Assembly: GCA_947396885.1 (NCBI GenBank) | Contig: OX377202.1 | Span: 76,046,643-76,110,642, forward strand | Length of the DNA stretch: 64,000 nt | From: Heligmosomoides polygyrus polygyrus | Taxonomy: Eukaryota > Nematoda > Chromadorea > Rhabditida > Heligmosomidae | Direction: 5' to 3' | In this document: piece by piece, positions 1-29,530 of the stretch | Layout: every line of letters begins with the position of its first letter | Numbering within the stretch: the stretch's first letter is position 1 | Made by a program: the position numbers and the translations under genes | Notes under the pieces: generated by a model | Told to the model about the DNA's origin: nothing | Database searches by the model: none | Seen by the model: only the letters and a program-made list of their open reading frames with translations

Positions 1-804
1 GTTGGGAAAGGGAACCATTAAAAAAAATACTGTTCTCGGTGCAAATCTAGGGGTCCCCATACCAGATTTGCACCGAGAACGGATCATCTTCTACCAAATA
101 AAACAGATAACACTAGAAAAATAAAAATAAATCAGCCAAGACACCCTCAAGCTTCGGACACAGAAAATACAATGTACTTCACGTACTTCACGTCCTTATC
201 ATCTGCAAACGACCCTACCTAGCTCAGAAATGCTATATATTTTCATACTTTCTGTGTTTTTTGTTTTGATTACGTTAGTGCATTTGTTTTCTTTGGAATG
301 AGTGTTCAGTTATTTTAGTACTGAACACATTCAGTTCTGATGGAATTGTTTATGAGCGACCACCACCAACTAGGATTGTACCGGTTTGTCTGAAGACAGT
401 GTCAAAACGGACCTTTTTATATCTTTGTTATGTATCTATGTATTTTGGCACAAATAGGCTCGGGGGAGGGAAAGGGGTCATCTTGTACTCAGTGGTTATC
501 CATCTTGGTAAGAAGGCACAGGTGTGTCCAATTACATCAAAAATTGTCCAGCTTAGTTCACCACAGGGATGGAACACACCAGTGCTGCATAAAATTTTTA
601 GTTTCGCGCAACACAAAACGTTGCATAGAGTGGCACTTCTGAGCCTGTTTCTTATTTATGAACTTCTGCTTTTTCTTGTTTTGTATTGTGTTATAATTTT
701 GCTCTCTAAATGGGAACGGAAGCGGAGCTATCCTTTGTAGAGATGTATAGCATATGTACGTATACTTGGGTGTTTTGAAGATTAATTATCTATTATTGTT
801 GCAG
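1..804. other. Upstream intron or 5' flank of the kinesin-13 gene
   Basis: No exon was recognised here. The exon at 805 starts in phase 2, so coding sequence must precede it, probably outside the window. Open frames at 399-740 resemble no known protein and look fortuitous. The only structure seen is the hairpin at 32-80. Confidence 0.6.
32..80. repeat. Perfect 17-bp hairpin
   Basis: The 17 bases at 32-48 are the exact reverse complement of 64-80, with a 15-nt spacer. It lies in a probable klp-7 intron and could be a solo MITE remnant or a structured intronic RNA. Confidence 0.7.
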
Positions 805-19742
<18,938 letters not shown>

Positions 19743-20395
19743 GCTCCTCGACGATCGCGCCTCTGTCCCGCTCGTTCCTGTGACTCCGAACTCCACCATG
19801 ATCTTGGCATATGTGCTTCATTTGTGATTCTCCGTCTGTACACTTCAATTAGCTTGCAATACGCGTTTCCTTGCTTTATCGGGTTCCACTATAATATATC
19901 CGTTCTTGTTCTTCGTTAGGTTCTCACGCCGCTTCATCATGGCATTAACTCTCGCAGATGTTTAACTCCAGCGATCAGCTTTCAGTTATGGTCACTTGAA
20001 GTTCACGTTCACCTGTAGATGGAGGTATCCGTTTTCCCATGCTGTAGGCTTTCTGTACTCACACTCACTATCCGTTCTGCATCCTGACGGCGGCTGCATC
20101 TCGATTTCTGCCCTCACTCGTCTTCCTTTTGAAGAAAACCGCTCTCCGAGTGGACAGATTGCTCGTCCACACCCTGCGCGGCATACTAACCGGGAAAAGT
20201 TCTCTAGGAGCCGATCGTTTTAATGTAGGACCAACGCGCATTGTGAAGCCTGTCGATTGCTTTTCACACTTGTTCATGTAACCCATCATCGCTTATAGCT
20301 CTAATTCTGTGGATCGTACTGTTTCTGTTACTATGACATGCTAGCACTATTTATTGCCTGTAAAGTTATTTAAATAAACTTACTGGTTCTTACAA
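19743..20395 (+). other. Probable 3' UTR of the kinesin-13 gene with poly(A) signal
   Basis: No conserved coding sequence follows the stop. The first canonical AATAAA downstream is at 20373-20378, followed by a T-rich stretch, which would give a 3' UTR of about 640 nt. The end position is inferred from the signal only. Confidence 0.5.
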
Positions 20396-20399
20396 TTAG

Positions 20400-21430
20400 T
20401 TTCCTTTAGCTCATTCCTAGCACGGGTGCGTGTGAAGAGCTAAAGCATATGTTCATTCGAATTGACTAGGCAGATGACGAACTTTAACTGCCAAGATAAG
20501 CGGACCTCTCAATGCTCTAGGCATCACTTCTGAGCCACCACCGAGTTCGCTACTGCTAAACACCGTTAGTATTTGAGATCTTGCCTAAGTCACTATACGT
20601 CATTCAAGCTATCACAATCTACGTTTGTTTGTTGGTGAAGGTAATCTGCAAAATTTAAGGTAGCCTTCAGCAACAGCAAATACTGCGAAACTCGCTCTAA
20701 TTCATTGCGAAGTTTGTTAGTGGGAATGTAAAGAGTGCCTTTCCAAGGACTGGGGCGGAATTTCAGGCCTTTTGGGAGTTAAAGTGGATTCCTAACATAC
20801 TAAAACTTCGTCCAGGCACAGTCCGGAGTAGATGACCTGCATTCAAATAGGCTGATTGTTCAGTGCTACTTATATTCCAGATCCCCCAGGACAGGATTAG
20901 AAGGGACGTCTAAAATAGACAAGTCCTATTTCCTGCAATTCCTTGCTGCGCTGCTTCATTCAGCCGTTCATTCGGTCAGCGATTGTTTGGACAACTTCTT
21001 CAAACGGGACAGAATCCACTGATATATTGTGTAATCTTGACGAGAGCATTGCTTTTGCTCGATGTCATTCACTTCAACGAGGTGTGTCAGGTGGACATAT
21101 GGTTGTAACGGGGCAGACATAACTCCAACGGCGCGCGAACCCCCTGGCGTCGCGCGCGGTGCGCGACGAAATTGGACGAGTTGTCGCGGTCCGATGCTTC
21201 CGACGTCTACAAACGCCTTTTACAGGGACATGCGGCACGCCTTTGCCTTTTCAACGTTTCTTGGAGTTGATATATGAAAGTGGTTTCAATAGGACGACCA
21301 GCGACAGTTTATACATGAATCCTCGTCATGTGGATGGTTTCTAGCGTCAGTATTTGCCATCTACAACTTCTTCGGTCAATTTTTACCCGTGGTTATTGTT
21401 ATACTACGGAAAAAGGTCACTATCACCCAT
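20400..21430. other. Intergenic, no recognised gene
   Basis: Between the probable end of klp-7 and the next mariner. A CpG-rich patch at 21110-21245 (AACGGCGCGCGAACC..., GCGCGCGGTGCGCGACG) stands out, and the short open frames over it match nothing I know. Confidence 0.45.
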
Positions 21431-21434
21431 TCTA

Positions 21435-22695
21435 TTAGGTTGGAAAAAAAGTCTTTTCATTTTTTTCAAAGATTTATTACTTCACAACTACAAAGTCAAA
21501 TCAATTGAGATAAACTCTATTTTGTTCTACTACACTTCTCCAAAGACTGGGTGATTTTCCAATTCCTCTCGCTTAAAAGACTGCAGTTCTGGAGTCGAAC
21601 CATTGATAAATCCAATTTTTGAGGTCTTCATCCGTTCCAAAATATTTCTCTCCAATTTCTTGCTGGAGAGCACGGAAGAGATGGTAGTCGGTAGGGGCGA
21701 GATCAGGGCTATACGGTGGATGTGGCATTACCTCCCAGCCCATCCCCTTTATTGTTTCTCTTGTGAGTCTTGCAACACGTGGTTTTGCATCGTCATGCAG
21801 GATCATCACCTTCGACTTCTCCGGCCTGTTTTCTTGGAGAGTTGCGACGACTTTGTGGAGTTGGCCGCAGTATGTGACAGCAGTAAGTGTCTCTCCACTT
21901 CTGAGAGTTTGCCGATAAATCACTCCTCTGATATCCACCAAACACTCAAGAGAATCTTCCGTTCGTGAACATTGGGCTTGAGATCAGACTTAGGGCTCTC
22001 TCCCTTTTGTACCCATTGCCTTTTCCTCGGAAGTTGGCACACAGAACCCAGGACTCTTCGCCTGTCACAATCCGCGGAAGAAATGATTTTCTTCCTTATC
22101 TGGACAGAAGAGAAGCAGCGATGGAGAGCCGTCGACCTTTCTGAGTGTCTGACAGGGCATGTGGAATCCAAGCTCCAAATTTCCATGAAAGCCAAGATTC
22201 TTCAGATGGATCCCCACTATCCTATGAGACACTTCGAGCTTCTCTGCCAGCTGACGTGTCGTCTGCCAACTATCGGTGCGAAGAAGATGGTGTAGTTCAC
22301 TGTCGTCCAATCCAGTTGGCCTTCCTGACCATGCTTTGTCCTCAGTGAATAATCTCCCTTTAAAGAATTTCCGAACCACTCATAACAGGCGCGATGAGTA
22401 GTAGATCCCAAGCCATATATATGGTTAATTTGGTCGGCTGTCTTGCGTGCTGTGGATTCTTTAATGAATTCATGAAGAATGCCGTGCTGAAAACGGCCAT
22501 GAGGTAGATCTGGCATTGAGTTCGGAAGATTGGATGGATAACGAATTACAAGAAGAGTCTTAACCTGTGTCCGCGTGCGAATGGTAGACAAGTGTGATAG
22601 GATTACGAAATCAGCAATCAACATTGGCTAGTGCGTTTACAAGGGGAAGGGTAAAAAAAATTTCGAAGTGTGAAGAGACTTTTTTTCCAACCTAA
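21435..22695 (-). mobile_element. Full-length but decayed mariner
   Basis: Inverted repeats of about 26 bp beginning TTAGGTTGGAAAAAAAGTC end at 21435 and 22695, flanked by TA on both sides; length 1261 bp. The transposase reads on the minus strand in three shifted frames: N-terminal part 22500-22370 (HGILHEFIKESTA), middle 22379-22065 with a second helix-turn-helix region (QLAEKLEVSHRIV), and C-terminal part 21950-21573. That last part has VMILHDDAKPRVA and PPYSPDLAPTDYHLF, so the second and third catalytic Asp remain. Frameshifts make it non-coding. Confidence 0.88.
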
Positions 22696-22714
22696 TAGGA
22701 GCGATTGTCCTACA

Positions 22715-22972
22715 GCAGACTGTTGCCTACCACATTCTGTGGGATCTTAAGTTCCTTGCTAGAAATGCGTCTGGGAACTTAAGCACTGAGAACATTTTGT
22801 GCTCCGCGGCTAACCATGCGTCACCGAGCGCACGTCCGCGTTTCAGCGCCGCGACGTTGCACGCGGCTAGCGCGCGACTTCGCGTTGGAGTTAGGTCCTG
22901 GAGCCTGGTTGTAAAAACACAGATAAAGGTCGGCATTAGTCAATCTCTTTTTGGGGTTCGTCACGCTTCCTA
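22715..22972. repeat. SINE tail fragment and CpG-rich flank
   Basis: 22918-22970 matches the SINE tail in minus orientation (GATAAAGGTCGGCATTAGTC). The stretch before it (22800-22890) is CpG rich with no recognised coding content. Confidence 0.4.
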
Positions 22973-24221
22973 TTAGGCTATTTTAAAAAGTCTCCGTTTC
23001 GAGATATGTATAAATACTATAATAATAAATAATAATAAATCTAATATAGTTTTTTACACTAAATCATTCCATCCCGGAGAAGGCCACACATGTCGTTCGG
23101 TAGCGTTTTTCCTGCTCTTTCAAAAACATATCTGGATGTCGCTCAAATTTTTCTAGCCGACCTTTTCCAGGGCTCCGAAAAATCATGAACCGATGCGACT
23201 ATTGAATCATCATGCTTTACGAATTTAAAATGGGCACTCTTCGGCAGAGGCATCCCGTAACCAGCGCTTTTGGGACGGGCAGGACTTGCAACGAGTGGTG
23301 AGGCTCTGCTTCGAAAAATACGCTTCTGACGAGTTTGATTTCGAAGAAGAACCGGGTGGTGGGCGCAAGTCGTCGCTTGACGGTGATGCTTTGACTGTAA
23401 AGGTGTAATCCATTACAGCTTTTTGCAACCTTGTCGGGCTGTCGCTTGCTGCTGTGATTTGGACCAAGCGTATCAAAAATTGCAAGCATTGTGGCCGGCA
23501 GCGGCAAATACAGGAGGGCCGCTCCTGTTGTAGGACAGCGCGAGGCCACACACCTCACAAATCACTCGACGAAAATTGACCCATTTAGGTATCGAAGTTC
23601 TCCCTCACCCACCATCTTCTCCCGACCTTTCCCCACTGAGCGTCACTTTTTTCGAGCTCTTGATTCTCACTTGCGTCAGAAATTATTCACTAATTTGGCC
23701 GATGTTGAATGTTATGTTAATTTCGATGTTCTTGATTTCGTTAATTCCTGTGACCTAGGTTTTTATTGTTATCATTGTGGGCGCATGTAGGGAAGTCGGA
23801 GGAGGCGCCGATGTCCGCGTGCACCCGATACTAGGTTCCTGGTTCGGATTTTCCGCCCAGGCCAACCAAGCCTTCCATCCCTCCAGGGTCGGTGAGTTGG
23901 TATCAGACTTGTCTGGGAAGGATGAAACGCTGATATGTTCATCGGCTGGCCACCGCAAGTCATTATATGGCCAAATACGCATTCGCATCGCCTCCACGAC
24001 ATCCCGTAGAAGTAGAATGCGCTGGGGCATCCCAAAAGGGACTGACGATGAGTAACGTCGTCCTTTATCTTTATCCTTTAAGTTTTTATTGTAAAGGATT
24101 AGATTCATTACCGTTTCAAGATCGTATAGATTCTAGCGGATTAATAAAGTTGTGTTTAAGCTGTGCCATAGCAGTTTGAAGTATGGGGTCCGTTTCGGTG
24201 ATTAATTTTTCGAGAGCCTTA
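22973..24221 (+). mobile_element. Decayed mariner, same subfamily as the one at 44936-49605, carrying a SINE
   Basis: The left end (TTAGGCTATTTTAAAAAG then CTCCGTTTCGAGATATG) and right end (GTGTTTAAGCTGTG...CAGTTTGAAGTATGG...GATTAATTTTTCG) match the 44936-49605 mariner in inverse orientation along the whole length. The transposase is shattered. Recognisable pieces are MGTLRQRHPVTSAF-like sequence near 23230 and the VLPHPPSSPDLSPLSVTFFELL block at 23595-23670. The SINE at 23770-24079 splits its C-terminal region. Confidence 0.8.
23770..24079 (+). mobile_element. tRNA-derived SINE with target duplication
   Basis: A 310-bp copy flanked by a 13-nt duplication (23757-23769 and 24080-24092, one mismatch). 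The homologous mariner at 45075-45105 shows the same site without insert, so the boundaries are certain. The head (23785-23870) is tRNA-like with a weak A box and a B box GGTTCGGATTTTCC. The body carries the family blocks CCAACCAAGCCTTCCATCC, GACTTGTCTGGGAAGGAT, CACCGCAAGTCATTATATGG and GCCTCCACGACATCCCGTAG. The tail is CCTTTATCTTTATCC, a simple repeat and not poly(A). Confidence 0.88.
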
Positions 24222-24403
24222 CTTCTACGGGAAATCATGCAGCCACTTTGAAGGTATATTTGGTCTATACCATAGATTGCGGTGGTCAGCCGATCGAGAA
24301 GTCAGTGTTTCATTTTTCACAGACAATAATTGTGATACGGTCAAAACACGTTCTCGCATGAGTTTAGAAAATACAGTACCGCCGCTAAACAGTCAACCAA
24401 TTG

Positions 24404-24459
24404 ACGTCATCATGATGCGACGCAAAAACGCGTTTTTTTGCATCGCATCATGATGACGT
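24404..24459. repeat. 25-bp hairpin
   Basis: 24404-24428 pairs with 24435-24459 with one mismatch around a 6-nt loop. The stem carries CATCATGATG, itself a short palindrome, and ends in A5/T5. Confidence 0.65.
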
Positions 24460-24579
24460 TGTCCAAAGTAAAGACTTTCTCACCGAAATTTGCGAAATTA
24501 CTGGAATTGGTAGTATCCACATGTCGTTCACCAGACGAACATTAACCAAAATGGAAGGCTGAACAGCCTCAGTAGGACG

Positions 24580-24770
24580 GTCAATTCGAACACTGTATCC
24601 TAGACCCCTCTGTGAACAAGAAGGCACTTCTTGTCCATCGACTGATCACTCGATATCATTGCATGGGCCAATTACACAGTCCATGACATCTCATAGAAGT
24701 AGAACACGTAGCCCTGCCCAGCCAAAAATTGACTAACATCATCCTCCATACCTAATCCTTTATGTGTGCT
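24580..24770 (+). repeat. Highly decayed SINE copy
   Basis: The order of blocks (TTGTCCATCGACTGATC, CATTGCATGGGCCAATTACAC, CATGACATCTCATAGAAGTAGAA, AATTGACTAACATCATCCTC) follows the SINE body and tail, but identity is low. Confidence 0.45.
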
Positions 24771-24774
24771 TTGA

Positions 24775-25990
24775 AAGGCTTCCATAATCCGATTGATTTG
24801 ATTGATACGCAAAGCCTTAGTGGCTCGCTTTTGGCGCAATGCAGAAACTTTGGCTACGTTGATTCGTCATAAAGTGTTGTATCACAAAAAAAGACCACAG
24901 TACTCCCGGAATCATTGGCATTACCGTGGCCTGTCATAGAATCGCGATCAGCACTGTATTGTTCTTTGAGATGTGAGAGTTCAGTGGCTCTAATTTTTGC
25001 GACAAGTATGCTCACAAAGAATAAGAATGGTAAAACACAGGGTTTCTCAAAAATGTATACGCGGTTTGAAAGCTCATGGTTTTGTTGGCCTCACTCCTGG
25101 CAAGAATTAAATAGCGCACCAAGAGGGAGACAGAAATTTTAGGACATGTGAGCGGTGGACGTTGCGCCCGCATCGGTCCACGGTCTCAAATTTTAGACTC
25201 GAATAATTATGTACGAGCTAATTGTTCACTGCCGTTCTGCCGTCAAGTACCCATATCGCTGACCTATGATACTCATAAAACTCAAACTCAATAAAAGCAG
25301 ACTACAATTCAATAAAAAATGAGTACTCTGGAAAATACGAGAACTGAAAGGACAAGGAATATAGCCTTGCTGTCAGCAAGAATATCAGCAGGATGGCACT
25401 CAAATGAAGAACCAGAAAAATGAGATCAATATGTGCCATTACGCAGCGTTTCTTTGTCAAGATTGGGCTATGTACAAATTTCGAGTCCTTCACGTGAGCC
25501 TTCAAGCATATTCCATTTACTAAAGCAATGAAACTATGGGTTTCATTCCCTAACTTCTATCGAAAAGGGACAAATTAACGTCTTTACACCAAAACAGAGT
25601 GAAATCAGCTAGAACATAGAACGCTATCTCTTGACTTCTGGCCGATGTGATTGCGATTTCAGATATAGCTACCATTAAGGTGCTGTCAATAAAGCCTATG
25701 CATGAAAAAAGATACGAAACGGCGATATAACCAGTATCTATCTATCTACTCACCACTGTATAATCGAGTTAGCGATTGATGACGTTTGAGTGATCTAACC
25801 TACGCGAGATGCGCCTCATCATCTGCAGTGCTGACAGAGCAATTCAACCCTGAATATTGCTGCAGCAAAGCGGAAGCGAAGAAGAAGGGAAGCGCAGCCT
25901 TTTACTGCTTAACACAACAGCACCTAGGCGCGTTTCTAAGCGTCCAGATTCAGAAGCCCTGCCGCCGGGCGTTCACTAGCTGTCGTCGTG
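24775..25990. other. No recognised gene or element
   Basis: AT-rich sequence with short open frames only; none has a recognisable domain or nematode-style exon boundaries. Confidence 0.4.
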
Positions 25991-26029
25991 CCATGAGCGT
26001 GGGAAGACAACTTAATTGGGATAGAGAAG

Positions 26030-26660
26030 TAAGTAAGACTACGAGGGGCGGGGGAGGGGGGCGAGGGAACGCCGGTCCCCACGTCGCGCAACAAGCGTCC
26101 GGAGTCAGAAGAGGTGTCACCGACGTCGTGCGTCGAGCGGCCGCTCTCAGAATTCAGCATTATCCCAGGTTGAACGGAAAATTTTACCCGCTAGAGATAC
26201 GCCTCTGCATACCTCGCACGGGCAAAGTTTGCCGTTCAACATGGGACGCTGCTGCAGTATAGGAAGCGCAGCCTCCTGCTGCTTGATACATCGTCATTTT
26301 CGGGTGTTTCTGAGCATCTGAATCCAGAAGACGGATCACGTACGTCGCGCAACAAGCATCCTGATTCCAAATACGTGTCATTGACGTTTACGATGAGCAT
26401 GGGAGAACCACTAAAGGGTGGTAGGGAAGCGCACTAAGGGTCCTTTAGGGTGGACAAGGAGAGCGGCCAGGAAGGAAGGGAACAACCTGTAGGAGAGATC
26501 AAGATGAGGAAACCAGCAAGAAGAGACCAGTAGGGGTCAATAGTGGAAACAAAGAAGTGGGCCAGGAGATGGGACTAGGAAGGGGGGGGGGGACTAAAGG
26601 GGGGGGGAAGACCAGTAAAGGCGGACCAGCAATTAGATCCAGTAAGAAGAAACGAGCGAG
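26030..26660. repeat. Second copy of the CpG-rich / GGGACCAGTAAAGG repeat
   Basis: Units such as CGTCGCGCAACAAGCGTCCGG and TCACCGACGTCGTGCGTCGAG, followed by a G-rich tract with GACCAGTAAAGGCGGACCAG (26510-26640), repeat the layout of 6190-6600. G runs of 9-10 at 26580-26610 may be assembly weak points. Confidence 0.5.
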
Positions 26661-26924
26661 GGGAAGCCTGACGTCAGGATTCGGAAGTAGTGTCAACCAT
26701 ATCCGGAAACGTAAGCTGTTGTGCATGAGAATGGTTGCGGAGGAAAAACATGAGGGACAGAAGTACTGCGTAGCACAAACCAATGACGTTAATGGCCGGT
26801 CCGGAGAGAATGACTATGATGAAGTATGTTCCATGTCCGACTGTCGCTGAATCTTGGCATAATTTTAAATAGGAATCGTAGAATTGCCTTGACCTCGAGA
26901 CCAAGATTGATATAATATTTATTC

Positions 26925-26960
26925 GGCTAACGTTTCGGCGCAACCGCCTTCGTCAGAGCC
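26925..26960 (-). ncRNA. Minimal hammerhead-ribozyme-like motif of the Penelope-like element
   Basis: On the minus strand, GGCU (26960-26957) and AGCC (26928-26925) can form helix I. CUGACGA (26956-26950) is the conserved first core strand, GGCG/CGCC (26948-26945 and 26940-26937) forms helix II with a GUUG loop, and GAAA (26936-26933) is the second core strand. Helix III is reduced to the self-complementary ACGU (26933-26930). This is the layout of the short hammerheads reported in Penelope-like elements to cleave as dimers (Luense, Weinberg and Breaker). One extra A (26949) lies between core and helix II and may weaken it. Cleavage is inferred, not shown. Confidence 0.6.
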
Positions 26961-27076
26961 TGGAAACAAGGGAACTTAGAGAGGTTGTTCGTCCAAGGAC
27001 TACCTTCAAGTCACAGAGGTCTAAGAAGATAGAGATGGAACGAGACAGAGCAGAAGTGGCACAGTCCCAACTAACC

Positions 27077-28267
27077 TTAATATTGCAGCCGAGAGGCTGT
27101 CACGTCACCCTCGGATGGAGGCAGATTGGATGAGTGAGACTCTCCCCTTCCAGTCATCTCTTCAGCGACCATCCCTCTATCACTATCTGGCGTTAGACCG
27201 CAAAGATCAGCAAAAGGGGCGAGCTCCTGAGTTACCATTATGCGCTCCTCTCTCCTATTCATTACGGGGTTCCTTGAGGCAATCCACAGCGCTTCAAGGG
27301 TCTTGCGTACTGTGATGTCGGCCTCGCGCGCTAGTACTGCCACCGCTACACCAAACATTGCGCCAGCATGACTTCGCAGCCTGTGCTCTCCTAGAACTGT
27401 CGAATGCCTGCATTTGTTAAGCCCATCCATGTGCTCCTTCATCCTCACCCAAAGTGGCCTGCCTGTCTCACCGATGTATTCCTGTTTACACTGAGAGCAG
27501 GTTATGAGGTACACCACCCCCGAGACCATGCAATCTCCTCCTTTACCGAACGGACACACCACACATGAAGGAGTAGTACAAGCGCAATCATACAGGCGGT
27601 TCCGCACGAGCTGCGCCTTGAGATTACTAGGTGGTATCTCAGTTAGCCTAATCAGGTCGTCCAATCCAGCTCTACGAATACAGCTTCGTACTTGAGCGCT
27701 TAAAGCATCCGAAATAAATGGGACTGAGAAAGCAATCTTTGTGCGCTCTTGGTTTCTGCCCATTCGTTCTCTTGCAGGCCGACGACGTTGCACACGCAGG
27801 CTTTCAGTAGCATGACCAACATATCCATTGGACAATGCAATTCGAGAAGCCATTTCCCTTGACGAACACCTGAAGTCTTCATTAGAAGACACCATGGTCG
27901 CTGTGTGGAACATTTTCTTGATAATGGCCCTTTTAGTACTGCTCGGATGTGCAGAACGGAAATGCACCAAGATGTTCTTGTTACTAGGCTTTCTATACCA
28001 CTTCGTGTGGAAAGTGCTACGAGAGAAATTCACTTGCACGTTGAGGAATGGCAGCCAGTTGTTTGTCGGTTTCTCTCTTGTGAGCTTAATATGCTCCGCT
28101 TGATGATTGAGCAGGTTTGAGCAGGAATCCACTTCGCTTTGTGTTGCACAAACTATGAAACAATCATCTATATACCGACAGTAAAGTGGAGGCCTGCGTT
28201 CCAACACGGGTCTCTCTATTCTTGACATATATGCTATAGCCAGCACAGGTGCCAAACGTTGACCCAT
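27077..28267 (-). CDS. Penelope-like RT (partial) with GIY-YIG endonuclease
   Basis: 396 residues, unbroken. Residues 1-15 are RT motif B (MGQRLAPVLAIAYM), and RYIDD at 31-35 is the catalytic C motif. At 228-238 a CxC...CxxC set (CACTTPSCVVC) precedes the nuclease, as in the family. GVVYLITC (250-257) and EYIGETGR (263-270) are the GIY and YIG strands; R275 in LWVRMKEH and E325 in KTLEALWI fit the catalytic Arg and Glu, and N333 follows. The protein would nick a target and prime cDNA synthesis there. It lacks RT motifs 1-A, so it cannot act alone, but the 396-codon open frame suggests recent insertion or selection on the nuclease. Confidence 0.88.
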   Translation of the reverse strand: MGQRLAPVLAIAYMSRIERPVLERRPPLYCRYIDDCFIVCATQSEVDSCSNLLNHQAEHIKLTREKPTNNWLPFLNVQVNFSRSTFHTKWYRKPSNKNILVHFRSAHPSSTKRAIIKKMFHTATMVSSNEDFRCSSREMASRIALSNGYVGHATESLRVQRRRPARERMGRNQERTKIAFSVPFISDALSAQVRSCIRRAGLDDLIRLTEIPPSNLKAQLVRNRLYDCACTTPSCVVCPFGKGGDCMVSGVVYLITCSQCKQEYIGETGRPLWVRMKEHMDGLNKCRHSTVLGEHRLRSHAGAMFGVAVAVLAREADITVRKTLEALWIASRNPVMNRREERIMVTQELAPFADLCGLTPDSDRGMVAEEMTGRGESHSSNLPPSEGDVTASRLQY

Positions 28268-28299
28268 TGCGAGCCCCCTTACTATGATGAAGGTACCGA

Positions 28300-29260
28300 A
28301 GTGGTGAACGGCTTGATGCCGATAAAGTACGCTGCAGGTCCTTGATGTTGGCGAATTTTACAAAAACTACTTTCCGAGGTCAGCTGCAAAGTTGCTTGAA
28401 GCGCGCAAGTGTGAAACACGGCGTTAGGCGTGTTGGAGCACTTGTACTATTATACAAGAGCTACAACTCGAAGTTGTTAACGTGCACATGGCTCAGTCTT
28501 GATATAGAAGCGTCACATAACGGCACAAGATGATCCCCTTTTGTCCCCTCATGCAAGTCACAACTTGCTGATAGCCTTGCTGCCACAATGCTACGCAGCA
28601 TCCTGCTACCCATTCTTCCGACAGGTAGCAGTGTGTTGCTGTTTAGCCGTGTGCTCTAGAACTATCGTCGGAGATCGATATGGCTGCTTTACGGCAGAAT
28701 TGTAACGAGCGCTCTGCTCGTGCGCAATCGTTCGACTATAAAATTTGAGGCCCCGTACGGATGGATGTCCGCGGCAGTGCTATTTCTGCACGCTTTCGCA
28801 TGCGATTGAAATTTTAGCAAGAAGATTGCGACTAGCAATGTTATGGCCTTGTAAGCAGTGCGTCCGACCTGTCCTATTCGGCAGGGGCAACCGCTAGGTG
28901 TCAGTTTCGTATGTCATGCCATGCCGCACAATCACATCGCCTGAGTTTAAATGAAATACCTCGCATCATGGGACAGCAGCTGAAGCTCTCGTAGAAACTC
29001 AAGCAAGAGATTAGTGACGCAAACCACACCACATGCCCCCTCCAACTAGGATAGATCCCAGTGCGTATATTTTTGGATCAACTTGAACCTCGCATACAGA
29101 AGCAAGAAGATTACGTGAGGTTTCCCAACAAATTCTCGTTGATCAGTGATCACGTCTTCGAAAATTTACGACTTGTGACCCAAGTTCCCGAAATCGGTAA
29201 AAATTCCCAAAAACAGCTGCGAATCCTGCGTGGCGACTGCGCAAACCGTCGGCTTCAGGA
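28300..29260. other. No recognised gene
   Basis: Sequence between the Penelope-like element and a GC-rich island. A few codons near 29110 (KQEDYV) are discussed under rejected items. No transposon ends were seen. Confidence 0.4.
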
Positions 29261-29269
29261 TGACGAACC

Positions 29270-29530
29270 AGACGAAGACCACTTCCGGCCGCAGCGGCGC
29301 CGCCAGGCGGTCTGTCCGCGGGCGCCGGCGGCTGCTTCCGCGGCGGATCCGAGCGCATGGGCGAGCCGGCGATGCGCTTTTTTGCAGTTGGCGAATATCG
29401 ATTTCCCGGCGGTGTGTGCGGGGGGGGGGATAGGGGACGACGGCGACTGGCGACGGCTGGCTGCTTGATCAGCGCGAGCAGCTCCTTCCGTCGCTTGCAC
29501 GTCTTCTGCCAGCTCGTCGCCTCCGCCCCC
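29270..29530 (-). other. GC-rich island, possibly an unrecognised minus-strand exon
   Basis: GC content rises sharply over 260 bp, with many CpG, in otherwise AT-rich DNA. On the minus strand a frame opens after CTGGCAG (about 29510) and reads KTCKRRKELLALIKQ, then a proline- and arginine-rich stretch to about 29280 without a stop. A second open stretch lies upstream at about 29830-29590 (EWACQLQIFGWTCQRYFIE). I recognise neither. A run of nine G at 29421 is a possible assembly error. Confidence 0.25.

Larger units (their letters stand above)
26870..28290 (-). mobile_element. 5'-truncated Penelope-like retroelement
   Basis: One long minus-strand frame (28267-27077) joins a reverse transcriptase C-terminal part to a GIY-YIG endonuclease, the defining domain pair of Penelope-like elements. 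Upstream RT motifs are missing and the frame is broken just before 28267, so it is 5' truncated. About 200 nt of 3' sequence to near 26870 includes a hammerhead-like motif, as is known for these elements. The outer borders are not marked by repeats and are approximate. Confidence 0.85.

Noticed and set aside
25786..26262. 158-aa plus-strand frame
   Set aside because: It runs through the CpG-rich and G-rich repeat; low-complexity composition explains the lack of stops.
29061..29135. Frame containing KQEDYVR as the missing N-terminal aralar exon
   Set aside because: The phase would fit, but the residues before it do not resemble the family N-terminus, the donor GTTTCC is weak, and the intron would be 15 kb.
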